From: Flavobacterium sp. LC2016-12
Lineage (GTDB): Bacteria; Bacteroidota; Bacteroidia; Flavobacteriales; Flavobacteriaceae
Direction of reading: 5' to 3'
DNA: 64,000 nt
Assembly (NCBI RefSeq): GCF_015351595.1
Contig: NZ_JADKPT010000001.1
Location: 186,001-250,000 of the forward strand
Part shown: piece after piece, positions 33,526 through 42,252 of the stretch
How the letters are laid out: the number at the start of each line of letters is the position of its first letter
Numbering within the stretch: position 1 is the first letter of the stretch
Made by a program: the position numbers and the translations under genes
The notes under the pieces: model-generated
The model's input: only the letters and a program-made list of their open reading frames with translations
What the model was told of the DNA's origin: nothing
Databases searched by the model: none

Positions 33526-34596
33526 CTATACTTTAGACTCCAACGCTTTCATTACATCAACTAAAACCTGAACACTTTCGATAGGCATAGCGTTGTAAAT
33601 AGAGGCTCTGTAACCACCAACAGAACGGTGTCCCGGGATTCCTGAAATTCCAGCTTCCTTCCATGCAGCATCAAAAATTGCCGTATGGTCAGCGTTGTTC
33701 AATAAGAAAGTAACGTTCATTTTAGAACGATCTTCAACAGCTGCAGCACCTTTGAATAATGGGTTTCTGTCGATTTCAGCATAAAGTAAATCAGCTTTTG
33801 CGTCGTTTAATTTTTCAACAGCAGCGATTCCACCTTTTTCTTTAATCCATTGTAAAGTCAGTAAAGAAACGTAAACAGCAAAAACAGGAGGAGTATTATA
33901 CATACTTTCACCTTTAATGTGTTTAGCATAATCTAACATACTTGGAATTTCTTTTCCGTTTTTACCTAGAATATCTTCTTTGATTACTACTAAAGTAGTT
34001 CCTGCAGGACCCATATTTTTTTGAGCTCCAGCATAGATTAAATCAAATTTAGAGAAATCTAATTCACGTGAAAAAATATCAGAACTCATATCGCAAACAA
34101 CAGGAATGTTAGTTGCAGGGAATTCTTTCATTTGAGTTCCAAAAATAGTATTGTTACTTGTGCAGTGAAAATAATCTGCATCACTTGGTATTGCGTATCC
34201 TTTTGGAATGTGGTTGTAATTTTCTTCTTTTGAAGAAGCTACAACAACAGTTTCTCCAAAATATTTGGCTTCTTTTATTGCGGCAGTTGCCCATGTACCT
34301 GAATCTAAATAAGCTGCTTTTCCGTTTTCTTTCATCAAGTTGTACGGAGCCATTAAGAATGCTGTACTTGCACCACCTTGTAAAAATAAGGCCTGATATC
34401 CTTTTCCCTGAAGTCCTAATAACTCTAAAGCAAGTGATCGTGCCTCTTCCATAACAGCAACGAACTCTTTACTTCGGTGCGAAATTTCAAGGATAGATAA
34501 TCCTGTATCATTAAAGTTTAAAACTGCTTTTGATGCTTTCTCAAAAACTTCCTGAGGTAAAATACTTGGACCTGCGCTGTAGTTGTGTTTTTTCAT
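33526..34596 (-). CDS. serC: Phosphoserine aminotransferase
   Basis: 356 residues, PLP-dependent class V. It converts 3-phosphohydroxypyruvate and glutamate to phosphoserine. The PLP lysine is Lys193 in YAGAQKNMGPAG. Other hallmarks are the start NYSAGPSILP, LQGGASTAF (72-80), ISHRSKEF (38-45) and the C-terminal GHRSVGGYRASIYNAMP. Full length, no defects. It is the second enzyme of serine synthesis, next to the serA-like first enzyme. Confidence 0.96.
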   Translation of the reverse strand: MKKHNYSAGPSILPQEVFEKASKAVLNFNDTGLSILEISHRSKEFVAVMEEARSLALELLGLQGKGYQALFLQGGASTAFLMAPYNLMKENGKAAYLDSGTWATAAIKEAKYFGETVVVASSKEENYNHIPKGYAIPSDADYFHCTSNNTIFGTQMKEFPATNIPVVCDMSSDIFSRELDFSKFDLIYAGAQKNMGPAGTTLVVIKEDILGKNGKEIPSMLDYAKHIKGESMYNTPPVFAVYVSLLTLQWIKEKGGIAAVEKLNDAKADLLYAEIDRNPLFKGAAAVEDRSKMNVTFLLNNADHTAIFDAAWKEAGISGIPGHRSVGGYRASIYNAMPIESVQVLVDVMKALESKV

Positions 34597-34689
34597 GGTT
34601 CTTGTTAATAGTCGAAAATTTTAAAGATGCAAATTTCGGCAATAGGAGCTGAAAAAGCGATAAATTATTCGAAATAATTAAACATATTT

Positions 34690-35763
34690 TTACTTTGTTG
34701 TTAACAAAAACGTTATAGTATCTACGTTATCTGCGTAATCCCACAATTGCGGATTTTGCGTTTGGCCAAACGGAATGCTATTTTCGATTAAATCGTTGCT
34801 AACGATGCATTGAATTTGTTCAGAATCAGCCTCTAGGCGAGTCTGTAAATCTTCGATATTTTCATAAAATTCATAAAAAACACTCGAAATAGGCGAGGCG
34901 TAGCTTGAATCTTCTTTTATGGTCAAAAATCCATTATCCAATAATTTGAAATTACTCATCAAAAAAACGGCTTTGTTGTAGTCGTAATTATTAGCATATT
35001 TTTCATAATGAATAACATCCTGATATTTGAAAATAGCTTCAAAAAAGGCATCAAAAGAATAACCCTTTGGGACAAAAATCTTGGAAACATTACGGCATCC
35101 TAATCCGAAATAACGGAAAATATCTTCGCCTAAAGCTTCTAATTCTTCTTTAGATTCTTTTCCGTTTAAAACAGCAGCCGAATTTCTGTTTTTACGAATG
35201 ATCGAGGGTTTATCTTTGAAATAATATTCGAAATATCGAGATGTATTGTTGCTTCCAGTGGCAATTACGGCATCAAAGTTTTCCAGTTTGCCTTCCACGA
35301 AAGTGATTCTTTCTTTTAAATTTTCATCAACAGCAATAAGATATTTAGCTAAAAACGGCAATAAATGCTGGTCGTTTGATGATGTTTTAATCAAAGCCTT
35401 GTTACCAGTCATTAAAACCGATAAAAAATCATGAAAACCTACTAACGGAATATTTCCGGCTAAAATCAGCGCCACATTTTTTTCGTTTTCATTGTTTTGA
35501 GAAAACTCGGTCCGGTAATTTGAAATCCATTTATTAAGATTTTCTTCGGTCAAAGCGTCTGCCCACGATTTTATTGCAAAATACACTTGATCAGGTGTGT
35601 ACCATCCATTATGAGATTGTGATAAATAGATCAGCTTTTCGAAATCATCAAAAAATAAATCGTTATGTAGAACATCCGATTTTCGAGTTGTATCGTTTTC
35701 AGAAAATTGTTTCAGAAATTTTCCTAATTCAACAAAAACACTTTTTTTTGTTTCTAATGTCAT
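34690..35763 (-). CDS. LuxC-family acyl-CoA reductase
   Basis: 357 residues related to LuxC long-chain acyl reductases. Cofactor-side motif LAGNIPLVGFHD (101-112) and the catalytic Cys223 in FGLGCRNVSKIFVPKG, with SIIRKNRNSAAVLNG before it. LuxC reduces activated fatty acids to aldehydes, but no lux genes are near. In Flavobacteriia this gene typically sits divergent from a ferredoxin, as here, so a lipid or aldehyde metabolism role drawing on ferredoxin is possible. Physiological substrate unknown. Confidence 0.85.
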   Translation of the reverse strand: MTLETKKSVFVELGKFLKQFSENDTTRKSDVLHNDLFFDDFEKLIYLSQSHNGWYTPDQVYFAIKSWADALTEENLNKWISNYRTEFSQNNENEKNVALILAGNIPLVGFHDFLSVLMTGNKALIKTSSNDQHLLPFLAKYLIAVDENLKERITFVEGKLENFDAVIATGSNNTSRYFEYYFKDKPSIIRKNRNSAAVLNGKESKEELEALGEDIFRYFGLGCRNVSKIFVPKGYSFDAFFEAIFKYQDVIHYEKYANNYDYNKAVFLMSNFKLLDNGFLTIKEDSSYASPISSVFYEFYENIEDLQTRLEADSEQIQCIVSNDLIENSIPFGQTQNPQLWDYADNVDTITFLLTTK

Positions 35764-35801
35764 AATGTTTGTTTATGAATAGTTTTGATTGTAATTTTGC
35801 A

Positions 35802-35809
35802 CAAAAATA
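35802..35809 (-). promoter_or_regulatory. Candidate -7 box of the acyl-CoA reductase gene
   Basis: Minus-strand TATTTTTG fits TAnnTTTG, 38 bases before the start codon. Confidence 0.4.
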
Positions 35810-35898
35810 AGCTATATTAAGTTATAAGACAAAGCAGAATAAAATCTTCGTATTATTATTTCTGAACTTGTAACTTTTAACTCGTAACTAAGAAAAAA

Positions 35899-36246
35899 AT
35901 GGCAATAATTATAACTGACGAATGCATCAATTGTGGGGCTTGTGAACCAGAGTGCCCAAATACAGCAATATATGAAGGTGCTGATGATTGGAGATACAAA
36001 GATGGAACTAGTCTTAAAGGGAAAGTGATTTTACCAGATGGAACTGAAGTGGATGCAGAAGATGCTCAAACTCCAATTTCTGATGAAGTATATTACATCG
36101 TTCCGGGAAAATGTACTGAATGTAAAGGTTTCCATGACGAACCTCAATGTGCTGCAGTATGTCCTGTAGATTGTTGTGTGCCAGATGATAATCACGTAGA
36201 AGATGAAGAAACCTTGTTGAATAGACAAGCGTTTTTACACGGATAA
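35899..36246 (+). CDS. Two-cluster 4Fe-4S ferredoxin
   Basis: 115 residues with two 4Fe-4S motifs: Cys9, Cys12, Cys15, Cys19 and Cys72, Cys75, Cys84, Cys88. The second has an 8-residue gap between its second and third Cys, and an acidic 50-residue insert separates the two motifs. Two extra Cys (92, 93) follow. This is the bacterial dicluster type with a long insert. It is divergent from the LuxC-like gene, which suggests it could donate or accept electrons there. Start fits the typical short N-terminus [10 protein letters not shown]. Confidence 0.93.
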   Translation: MAIIITDECINCGACEPECPNTAIYEGADDWRYKDGTSLKGKVILPDGTEVDAEDAQTPISDEVYYIVPGKCTECKGFHDEPQCAAVCPVDCCVPDDNHVEDEETLLNRQAFLHG

Positions 36247-36275
36247 TAACGATTCTTAATCAAAATTTAGATATT

Positions 36276-36310
36276 AAAAATCCTGAGTACTACACTCAGG
36301 ATTTTTTTTT
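36276..36310 (+). terminator. Terminator after ferredoxin
   Basis: AAATCCTGAG pairs with CTCAGGATTT around a 7-base loop, then a long T run. The same stem sequence is used again at 37586. Confidence 0.85.
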
Positions 36311-36407
36311 ATTTATTAATATAAGTTTTTTTGTTTTTTTTGAGGTAGTTTACTGTTACTTAATTATTTATTTTGTTAATTTGATGATAATATTTTAACA
36401 ATTGCCT

Positions 36408-37571
36408 ATGAGAGGATTACTACTATTATTAATTATTTTCGTTAACACTACTGCTTTTTCTCAAAAAGCGGAGTATTCTATTGTTGTAAAAGATATTGAA
36501 ACACAACTACCTATAGAAAACGCAATCGTGTTTATCATGAAAACGAAACAAACATTAATAAGTAATCAGGACGGGAAGGTAACTTTCGAATTGAACGGCG
36601 CCTCTAGTCTTCAGGTTTCGGAGACCAACTATGAAACAGTGACACTTCGTTGGGGACCTTTAAAACCAGATCTATTTGTAGTTTATCTTAAAAATAACAA
36701 CAATAAACTAGAGGAAATTGTTGTTTCAAAAGAAAAGCCAGAAAAAAATCTTCAAAAAATTGTTTCGAATTCAAGGGAAAAACTAGCTAGTGCTTATAGA
36801 TTAAAAGTCTATGTAAGGGAGTTTTTTATGTTGGATAATAAATACTCTTATTATAATGACGGGTTGGTAAATTTTCAATTCGAAGGAAACCAAAAGAAAG
36901 CAACTACAACTTTATTAGTAGAACAAAATAGATCTTACGGATTGTTGGAAACAGATGTTAGTGCCGATTTAATGGGATATAATTTGAATAATATCATGGA
37001 GAATTATTCGAATTTGAAGTATTTTGACCCGGTTTTAGATTCAAAAACAAAGAAAGAATACGAGTTCACAACAAAAGGACATCCAAATAATAAGTATTAT
37101 ATAATGTCAATCACGCCTTTGGATAAGTCTAAAAAAGCGTTAGATACTTTTGAGATTATTTACGATCCGGTAAAAAAGTTAATTGTAGAATTCAGCATTG
37201 TTATCGCACCTGGAAATCTCGCTCAAATTGAAGAACAGACAAAAGCGGGTTCTAAGAATGTAACCAGATCACAAGTTAAGGTAACTTATAGAATTGATGG
37301 TGAAGATTATTATTTACTAACTGCAAATGAGGAAATTGGTTATGATTTGATTTTAAAAAATCAAGCCAAAAAAAATATTCAGGTTCGGAATAATTTTATC
37401 ACAACCAATTTCAACAGACAAAATTTTACTTATAAAGAAAGTGATGTCTTTAAAGAGAAAACCCTTTTTAATAAACAGAATAAAATTCTAACCAAGTATT
37501 GGGATATATCTGGATTTACTGCTACTGAAGAAGAAAAAGGAATTATAGATTCATTAGAATTTAAATTGTAG
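36408..37571 (+). CDS. Exported protein with carboxypeptidase-regulatory-like N-terminal domain
   Basis: The start is placed at ATG 36408, giving a signal peptide MRGLLLLLIIFVNTTAFSQ; a TTG two codons upstream is less likely. 387 residues. Residues ~22-95 form the beta-sandwich seen at the start of TonB-dependent receptors (VVKDIETQLPIENAIVFI...NQDGKVTFEL). A ~280-residue domain of unknown type follows, without barrel features or a lipobox. Such proteins are abundant in Flavobacterium; function unknown. It lies alone between matching terminators. Confidence 0.78.
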   Translation: MRGLLLLLIIFVNTTAFSQKAEYSIVVKDIETQLPIENAIVFIMKTKQTLISNQDGKVTFELNGASSLQVSETNYETVTLRWGPLKPDLFVVYLKNNNNKLEEIVVSKEKPEKNLQKIVSNSREKLASAYRLKVYVREFFMLDNKYSYYNDGLVNFQFEGNQKKATTTLLVEQNRSYGLLETDVSADLMGYNLNNIMENYSNLKYFDPVLDSKTKKEYEFTTKGHPNNKYYIMSITPLDKSKKALDTFEIIYDPVKKLIVEFSIVIAPGNLAQIEEQTKAGSKNVTRSQVKVTYRIDGEDYYLLTANEEIGYDLILKNQAKKNIQVRNNFITTNFNRQNFTYKESDVFKEKTLFNKQNKILTKYWDISGFTATEEEKGIIDSLEFKL

Positions 37572-37585
37572 TGTTAATAAAGAAC

Positions 37586-37625
37586 AAAAAAAATCCTGAG
37601 TATTGAACTCAGGATTTTTTCTTTT
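37586..37625 (+). terminator. Terminator after the carboxypeptidase-like domain gene
   Basis: AAATCCTGAG pairs with CTCAGGATTT (stem identical to the terminator at 36276) around a 7-base loop, then TTTTTTCTTTTT. Confidence 0.85.
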
Positions 37626-37639
37626 TATAGTTTATTTCG

Positions 37640-37772
37640 AAACACATAGAAGAATAGACTTGCGATCTAAAAGAACGCCTTACACTTTTAAATCATAGAA
37701 TAGAACTATGCGAAAAAGTTCTTACCTATACTAATTCGATAAAAGAGAGAAGATCTACGTTTCTATGTGTTT
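37640..37772. repeat. Inverted repeat with 12-bp perfect arms
   Basis: AAACACATAGAA (37640-37651) and TTCTATGTGTTT (37761-37772) bracket 109 bases that hold a smaller pair CATAG...CTATG. It fills the gap downstream of the TonB-receptor gene. Confidence 0.65.
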
Positions 37773-37783
37773 TAAAATTTTGA

Positions 37784-40417
37784 TTAGAAATTAAATCCAA
37801 GTCTCGCGTAGTAATAAGCTCCGCTGAAACCCATTTGAACAGCGTCCCAATATCCTCCGGCTTCGGTATTACCTTGTTCGTCTTGTTTAGTAGGGTATAC
37901 GTTGAATAAGTTATTGCTGCCAATGCTTAATTTTAGATTTTTGTTAAGTCTGTAACCTAAAGTTAAATCGGTTACTAATCTTGGATTGTAAACATCATCT
38001 TCATCATTATAGTCAACCAAAACTACTTTGCTGAAACGGGTAAAAGCCAAGCCTCCATCAAATTTATTTTTTGAGTAAGTCAAATTTAAACCAAATTTGC
38101 TATCTGGAGCCGAAGCCAATAAAAATGCTTTTTCACGTTTGCCGAAGAAAGTATCAGCATCTAAATTACCATTTTTTACTTCATCGATTTTCATATCGTT
38201 AATGTTTCCAACCAAAGTTGCTCCAATATTTCCAAAATCGTATGTTTTTTTCCATGAGAAAACTAAATCTAAACCGTGTGTACTAGTGTCAACTCCGTTA
38301 GCAAAAAATTGAGCTTCAGAAACACCAAGATTTAAACTGCTCGCATCAAAATATCCTGTAAGAACGATACGATCTTTTACTTTAATGTAATAGCCATCAA
38401 CAGTTGCTGTGAAATCTCCAAAAGTACCAGTTAAACCCAAGGAAGCATTTACTGCTTTTTCTTCGTTTAATTTTTCAATTCCAAAAGCTCTTGTTACAGG
38501 ACTATCGTTTGGAGCTAAAAGTACTTCTGTTGCACCACTTGCATTAAAGTTGGTGAAGCGTAAATTATAATAAATTTGAGCCAATGAAGGTGCACGGAAG
38601 CCAGTACTGATAGATCCTCTGGCATTGATATGATCACTAAGTTTTACTCTTGAAGCTAATTTTCCGTTTAAAGTACTTCCAAAATCACTATAGTTTTCAA
38701 AACGAACCGCTCCACTTACCATAAAACCTTCAGTAACATCTAACTCTGCGTCAGTATATAAAGAGAAGTTGGTACGGCTTTCATTTACCTCATTTGCAGG
38801 GCTATATCCAGGAAAACCCTGTGAACTTCCTGGTCTTGGTTCTCCAGAAATAGGATCTATAGGTGCACTTTGAGTTGTTGGGTCAGTAATTGGTTGTCCA
38901 TTAGTGTCATAAGTAGTGTAAGAACCTTCTTCACCAGCAAAAATTTTAAATTGCTCTACTCTAAACTCTGTTCCAAAAGCAATATTAAAACCGCTCATCA
39001 CATCAGCATAGTTTTTTGAAACATCAAAATTGGTTGTGTTTTGAAGCAAACTGTGTCCTCCAGCATCAAATTCTGTTGGAGAATTTTCTTCAAGAGAAGC
39101 ATTTAAAGTTCCTTTAATGTCGTATTGAAATTTATTTTGCCCTAAAGTGTTACTGAAATCCAATTTCCATCCGCCAGAAGTTTCTGTTCTAATTCCGGCT
39201 GCAATCGAGTTGTCATTTATTTTTGATGTAATTCTTGGTGTATAACCACCTGGGTAAATTTCTTCTACAACTCGTTCGCCATCATTTCTTGTAAAGGCAT
39301 AAGCATCAGTATTTCTAAAGTTACTGCCTCCAAAAGCATAAAATTCTGTTTTATCAGAAATCGGAATTGCAATATTGGCAAATAAATTCACACCCTGAAT
39401 TTCTGCATCACCAAAACCTTTTCTAAAATCATAACTAGGTCTTAAAGTTTTGTTTTTGTTTAAAAACTCACCAGTAACATTTACATAACCGCCTTTACTT
39501 CCAATTGATGTACCGTAATTAGCTGCTATTTTTACAGAACCCCCGTCAAAATCCTGATCTTTTCCGTAAGAATTTCCGTTACCATCCTGATCTAATCTGA
39601 ATCCTTTTGTATTTGGAGTTCCTGGTAAGAAATCGCCTTTTGCATTGGTATTGAAAACGCCATAAGTTACAGAACCTGTAAGTTCATTTACGTTGTCATT
39701 GGTTACAATATTAATAACTCCTGCAATAGCATCTGAACCGTATTGTGCGGCTGCTCCATCTCTCAAAATTTCGATTCTTTTAATAGAAGCAGCAGGAATT
39801 GCATTTAAATCTGTTCCTGTATTTCCACGTCCACGTGTTCCAAACAAATTGATTAGAGAAGATTGATGTCTTCTTTTTCCGTTAATCAAAACCAGAGTCT
39901 GGTCAGGCCCCATACCTCTTAATGAAGCAGGATCAACGTGATCGGCTCCATCAGAACCAGATTGTTTGTTGGCGTTGAACGATGGCGCAACATATTGTAA
40001 AAGTTCGTTGATTTCTAATTTTCCACTTTGTGTTGTAACATCTTTTACATTTATGACATCAATTGGAACAGCAGAATTTACAACAGTTCTTTTAGCATTT
40101 CTGGAACCCACAACGACAACATCATTTAAAATCTGTCCGCCGCTTTCGTCTAAAGTAACTTCAATTTTGCCACCTGAAGTTGATTTTTCAACGCTTGAAT
40201 AACCAACATAAGTAAAAATTAAAGTTGCACCCTCTTTTACTTTTATAGTAAAACCGCCTTCATAATCAGTAGAAACTCCGTTTGTTGTTCCTTTCTCAAC
40301 AATATTAACCCCAGGTAATGGTGTGCCAGTTTTGTCTTTAACGACTCCTGTAACTTCTTTTTGGGCGAAAATAAACGCCGTATTTAATAGAAATAATAAT
40401 AATACAATCTTTTTCAT
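37784..40417 (-). CDS. TonB-dependent outer-membrane receptor
   Basis: 877 residues. Signal peptide (to about 18, FIFAQ), carboxypeptidase-regulatory-like domain (about 20-92: GVVKDKTGTPLPGVNIVEKGTTNGVSTDYEGGF), plug (about 110-240: VPIDVINVKDV, RGMGPDQTLVLINGKRRH, IEILRDGAAAQYGSDAIAGVINIVT), then a large barrel ending YYARLGFNF. It imports a ligand using TonB energy. No SusD partner is adjacent, so it is a stand-alone receptor for an unknown ligand (metal chelate, vitamin or peptide). Complete and unbroken. Confidence 0.95.
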   Translation of the reverse strand: MKKIVLLLFLLNTAFIFAQKEVTGVVKDKTGTPLPGVNIVEKGTTNGVSTDYEGGFTIKVKEGATLIFTYVGYSSVEKSTSGGKIEVTLDESGGQILNDVVVVGSRNAKRTVVNSAVPIDVINVKDVTTQSGKLEINELLQYVAPSFNANKQSGSDGADHVDPASLRGMGPDQTLVLINGKRRHQSSLINLFGTRGRGNTGTDLNAIPAASIKRIEILRDGAAAQYGSDAIAGVINIVTNDNVNELTGSVTYGVFNTNAKGDFLPGTPNTKGFRLDQDGNGNSYGKDQDFDGGSVKIAANYGTSIGSKGGYVNVTGEFLNKNKTLRPSYDFRKGFGDAEIQGVNLFANIAIPISDKTEFYAFGGSNFRNTDAYAFTRNDGERVVEEIYPGGYTPRITSKINDNSIAAGIRTETSGGWKLDFSNTLGQNKFQYDIKGTLNASLEENSPTEFDAGGHSLLQNTTNFDVSKNYADVMSGFNIAFGTEFRVEQFKIFAGEEGSYTTYDTNGQPITDPTTQSAPIDPISGEPRPGSSQGFPGYSPANEVNESRTNFSLYTDAELDVTEGFMVSGAVRFENYSDFGSTLNGKLASRVKLSDHINARGSISTGFRAPSLAQIYYNLRFTNFNASGATEVLLAPNDSPVTRAFGIEKLNEEKAVNASLGLTGTFGDFTATVDGYYIKVKDRIVLTGYFDASSLNLGVSEAQFFANGVDTSTHGLDLVFSWKKTYDFGNIGATLVGNINDMKIDEVKNGNLDADTFFGKREKAFLLASAPDSKFGLNLTYSKNKFDGGLAFTRFSKVVLVDYNDEDDVYNPRLVTDLTLGYRLNKNLKLSIGSNNLFNVYPTKQDEQGNTEAGGYWDAVQMGFSGAYYYARLGFNF

Positions 40418-40570
40418 GGTTTTGGTTAAGTTTGGTTTATTGTTTTGTTTGTTATTTGCTAAAAGTAATATTTTTTAACAAAAACTTAATAAAAAGTTTA
40501 ATTTTTTTTAAGAGGATGTATTAAAATACATTAATCGTCATTTTTACTTCACTTACGAGCTATTAAATCT

Positions 40571-40578
40571 TATATTTG
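40571..40578 (+). promoter_or_regulatory. Candidate -7 box of ychF
   Basis: TATATTTG fits TAnnTTTG, followed by CA. It would give a leader of about 150 bases, unusually long for this window. Confidence 0.45.
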
Positions 40579-40654
40579 CAAAATTTTAAAGCCAAAAAAT
40601 ATCATTTTGGCAGAAACAAAAAAGTAGACATAAAATTATAAACCATTAAAAGTG

Positions 40655-40708
40655 ACTTCTATACTAGTAAGGTAGAAGTACTGATGGAAAAAACCTGAGT
40701 AACTCAGG
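40655..40708 (+). promoter_or_regulatory. Two hairpins in the ychF leader
   Basis: ACTTCTA (40655-40661) pairs with TAGAAGT (40673-40679), and CCTGAG (40694-40699) pairs with CTCAGG (40703-40708) around a 3-base loop. Neither is followed by a T run, so a regulatory or stabilising leader structure is more likely than termination. Confidence 0.4.
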
Positions 40709-40736
40709 AGCAAATAAAAATAAACAGAAACAACAG

Positions 40737-41831
40737 ATGAAAGCAGGAATTGTAGGATTACCAAATGTTGGAAAATCAACATTATTTAATTGTTTATCTA
40801 ATGCAAAAGCGCAAAGTGCCAACTTTCCGTTTTGTACAATCGAACCTAATATTGGTGTTGTAAACGTTCCGGATCCAAGAATCAATAAATTAGAAGAATT
40901 GGTAAAACCAGAGCGCGTACAAATGGCAACAGTTGATATCGTTGATATCGCAGGTTTGGTAAAAGGTGCAAGTAAAGGTGAAGGTCTTGGAAACCAGTTT
41001 TTAGGAAACATTAGAGAGTGTAACGCTATTATTCACGTTTTACGTTGTTTTGACAATGATAATATCGTTCACGTTGACGGAAATGTAAATCCAATTCGTG
41101 ACAAAGAAACGATCGATATCGAATTACAGCTAAAAGATTTAGAAACGGTTGAAAAACGTTTAGAGAAAGTAAATCGTGCTGCTAAAACAGGAAATAAAGA
41201 AGCGCAAACTGAAAAAGCACTTTTAGACAGAATCAGAGAGGCATTATTACAAGCTAAATCGGCTCGTACTATTACTCCTCAAGGAAATGACGAAGAAGTT
41301 TTAATGGAATCTTTTCAATTAATTACTGCAAAACCAGTATTGTATGTTTGTAATGTTGACGAAAATTCAGCTGTAAACGGAAATAAATATGTGGATCAGG
41401 TTCGTGAATTAGTAAAAGACGAAGATGCTGAAGTAATTATTCTTTCAGTAGGAGCAGAAGCTGATATTACAGAATTAGAAAGCTACGAAGAGCGTCAGGT
41501 TTTCCTTGAAGATATGGGATTAACTGAGCCAGGAGCATCAGTTTTAATTCGTGCCGCTTATAAATTATTGAAACAACAAACGTATTTTACTGCTGGTGTA
41601 AAAGAAGTTCGTGCCTGGACCATTAACATTGGAGCAACTGCGCCTCAGGCTGCCGGAGTTATCCATACTGATTTCGAAAAAGGCTTCATCCGTGCAGAAG
41701 TAATCTCATACGAAGATTACGTTCAATACGGTTCTGAAGCAAAAGCAAAAGAAGCTGGAAAATTCAAAGTGGAAGGAAAGGAATATATTGTTAAAGATGG
41801 TGATGTAATGCACTTCCGTTTTAACGTATAA
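40737..41831 (+). CDS. ychF: YchF/OLA1-family ribosome-binding ATPase
   Basis: 364 residues, one of the universally conserved TRAFAC P-loop NTPases. P loop GLPNVGKST (7-15), G3 region DIAGLVKGASKGEGLGNQFL, and the altered G4 motif NVDE in place of NKxD, which explains ATP preference. A coiled-coil insert (DLETVEKRLEKVNRAAK) and the C-terminal TGS-like domain (FTAGVKEVRAWTI...VMHFRFNV) complete the layout. It binds ribosomes and modulates translation and stress responses. Full length. Confidence 0.97.
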   Translation: MKAGIVGLPNVGKSTLFNCLSNAKAQSANFPFCTIEPNIGVVNVPDPRINKLEELVKPERVQMATVDIVDIAGLVKGASKGEGLGNQFLGNIRECNAIIHVLRCFDNDNIVHVDGNVNPIRDKETIDIELQLKDLETVEKRLEKVNRAAKTGNKEAQTEKALLDRIREALLQAKSARTITPQGNDEEVLMESFQLITAKPVLYVCNVDENSAVNGNKYVDQVRELVKDEDAEVIILSVGAEADITELESYEERQVFLEDMGLTEPGASVLIRAAYKLLKQQTYFTAGVKEVRAWTINIGATAPQAAGVIHTDFEKGFIRAEVISYEDYVQYGSEAKAKEAGKFKVEGKEYIVKDGDVMHFRFNV

Positions 41832-41874
41832 TTTTTATTAGAACATAGAATAAAGAATAAAGAGAATAGACTTG

Positions 41875-41904
41875 AACTGCTGGAGAAATTCAGCAGTTTT
41901 TTTT
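41875..41904 (+). terminator. ychF terminator
   Basis: AACTGCTG (41875-41882) pairs with CAGCAGTT around an 8-base loop, followed by a run of T's. Confidence 0.85.
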
Positions 41905-41945
41905 ATGTTTAAAATTTAATTCTTTCAATTCATTGTACAAAGTAT

Positions 41946-42044
41946 GTCATTTCGACGAAGGAGAAATCCCCGCAAGTAACTCCGCAACGAGAGCCCAATC
42001 TTTGTCGAGCTTCTCGCGGGGATTTCTCCTTCGTCGAAATTGAC
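41946..42044. repeat. Large palindrome with 28/29-base arms
   Basis: Arms 41946-41973 and 42016-42044 (words TTTCGACGAAGGAGAAATC and GATTTCTCCTTCGTCGAAA, then CCCCGC/GCGGGG) match perfectly except for one extra base. The loop is 42 bases. The GACGAAGGAGAAATC phrase is a known dispersed word in Bacteroidota genomes. GC content is higher than its surroundings. Confidence 0.85.
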
Positions 42045-42252
42045 AAAAAATGCGAATAAATCTAAATTTTTTAAAAAAAATAAAGAGTAAAAAATCCGTG
42101 CAAATTCTGCGTTTTCGCTTTAGCGAATCCGTATCATCCGCGTTCTGTTTTGGCATTCCAGTCTACTTTTAAAATTTAAAGTTTATTTTTTGGCCCAAAA
42201 ATTGGTTACAACAAAATAACCTAATTTATTAATCCAAAAACAACCAACCAAA

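Larger units (their letters stand above)
40418..40736. other. Intergenic region between the TonB-receptor gene and ychF
   Basis: 319 bases of divergent upstream sequence. It holds a perfect -7 box for ychF (40571) and two hairpins in the ychF leader (40655-40708), listed separately. No ORF. No TAnnTTTG box was found for the receptor gene. Confidence 0.5.
41832..42252. other. Long intergenic region with terminator and palindromic repeat
   Basis: 421 bases. Apart from the ychF terminator (41875) and the large palindrome (41946-42044), it holds AT-rich sequence with phrase-like words (GTGCAAATTCTGCGTTTTCG). Short reading frames here are by-products of the palindrome. Confidence 0.5.

Noticed and set aside
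40664..41011. 115-residue minus-strand ORF over the ychF start
   Set aside because: Shadow of ychF; it crosses the leader hairpins and has no family features.
41947..42156. Minus-strand ORF of 69 residues (MPKQNADD...)
   Set aside because: It runs through the large palindrome and its Arg-rich words come from the repeat; no start signal or homology pattern.
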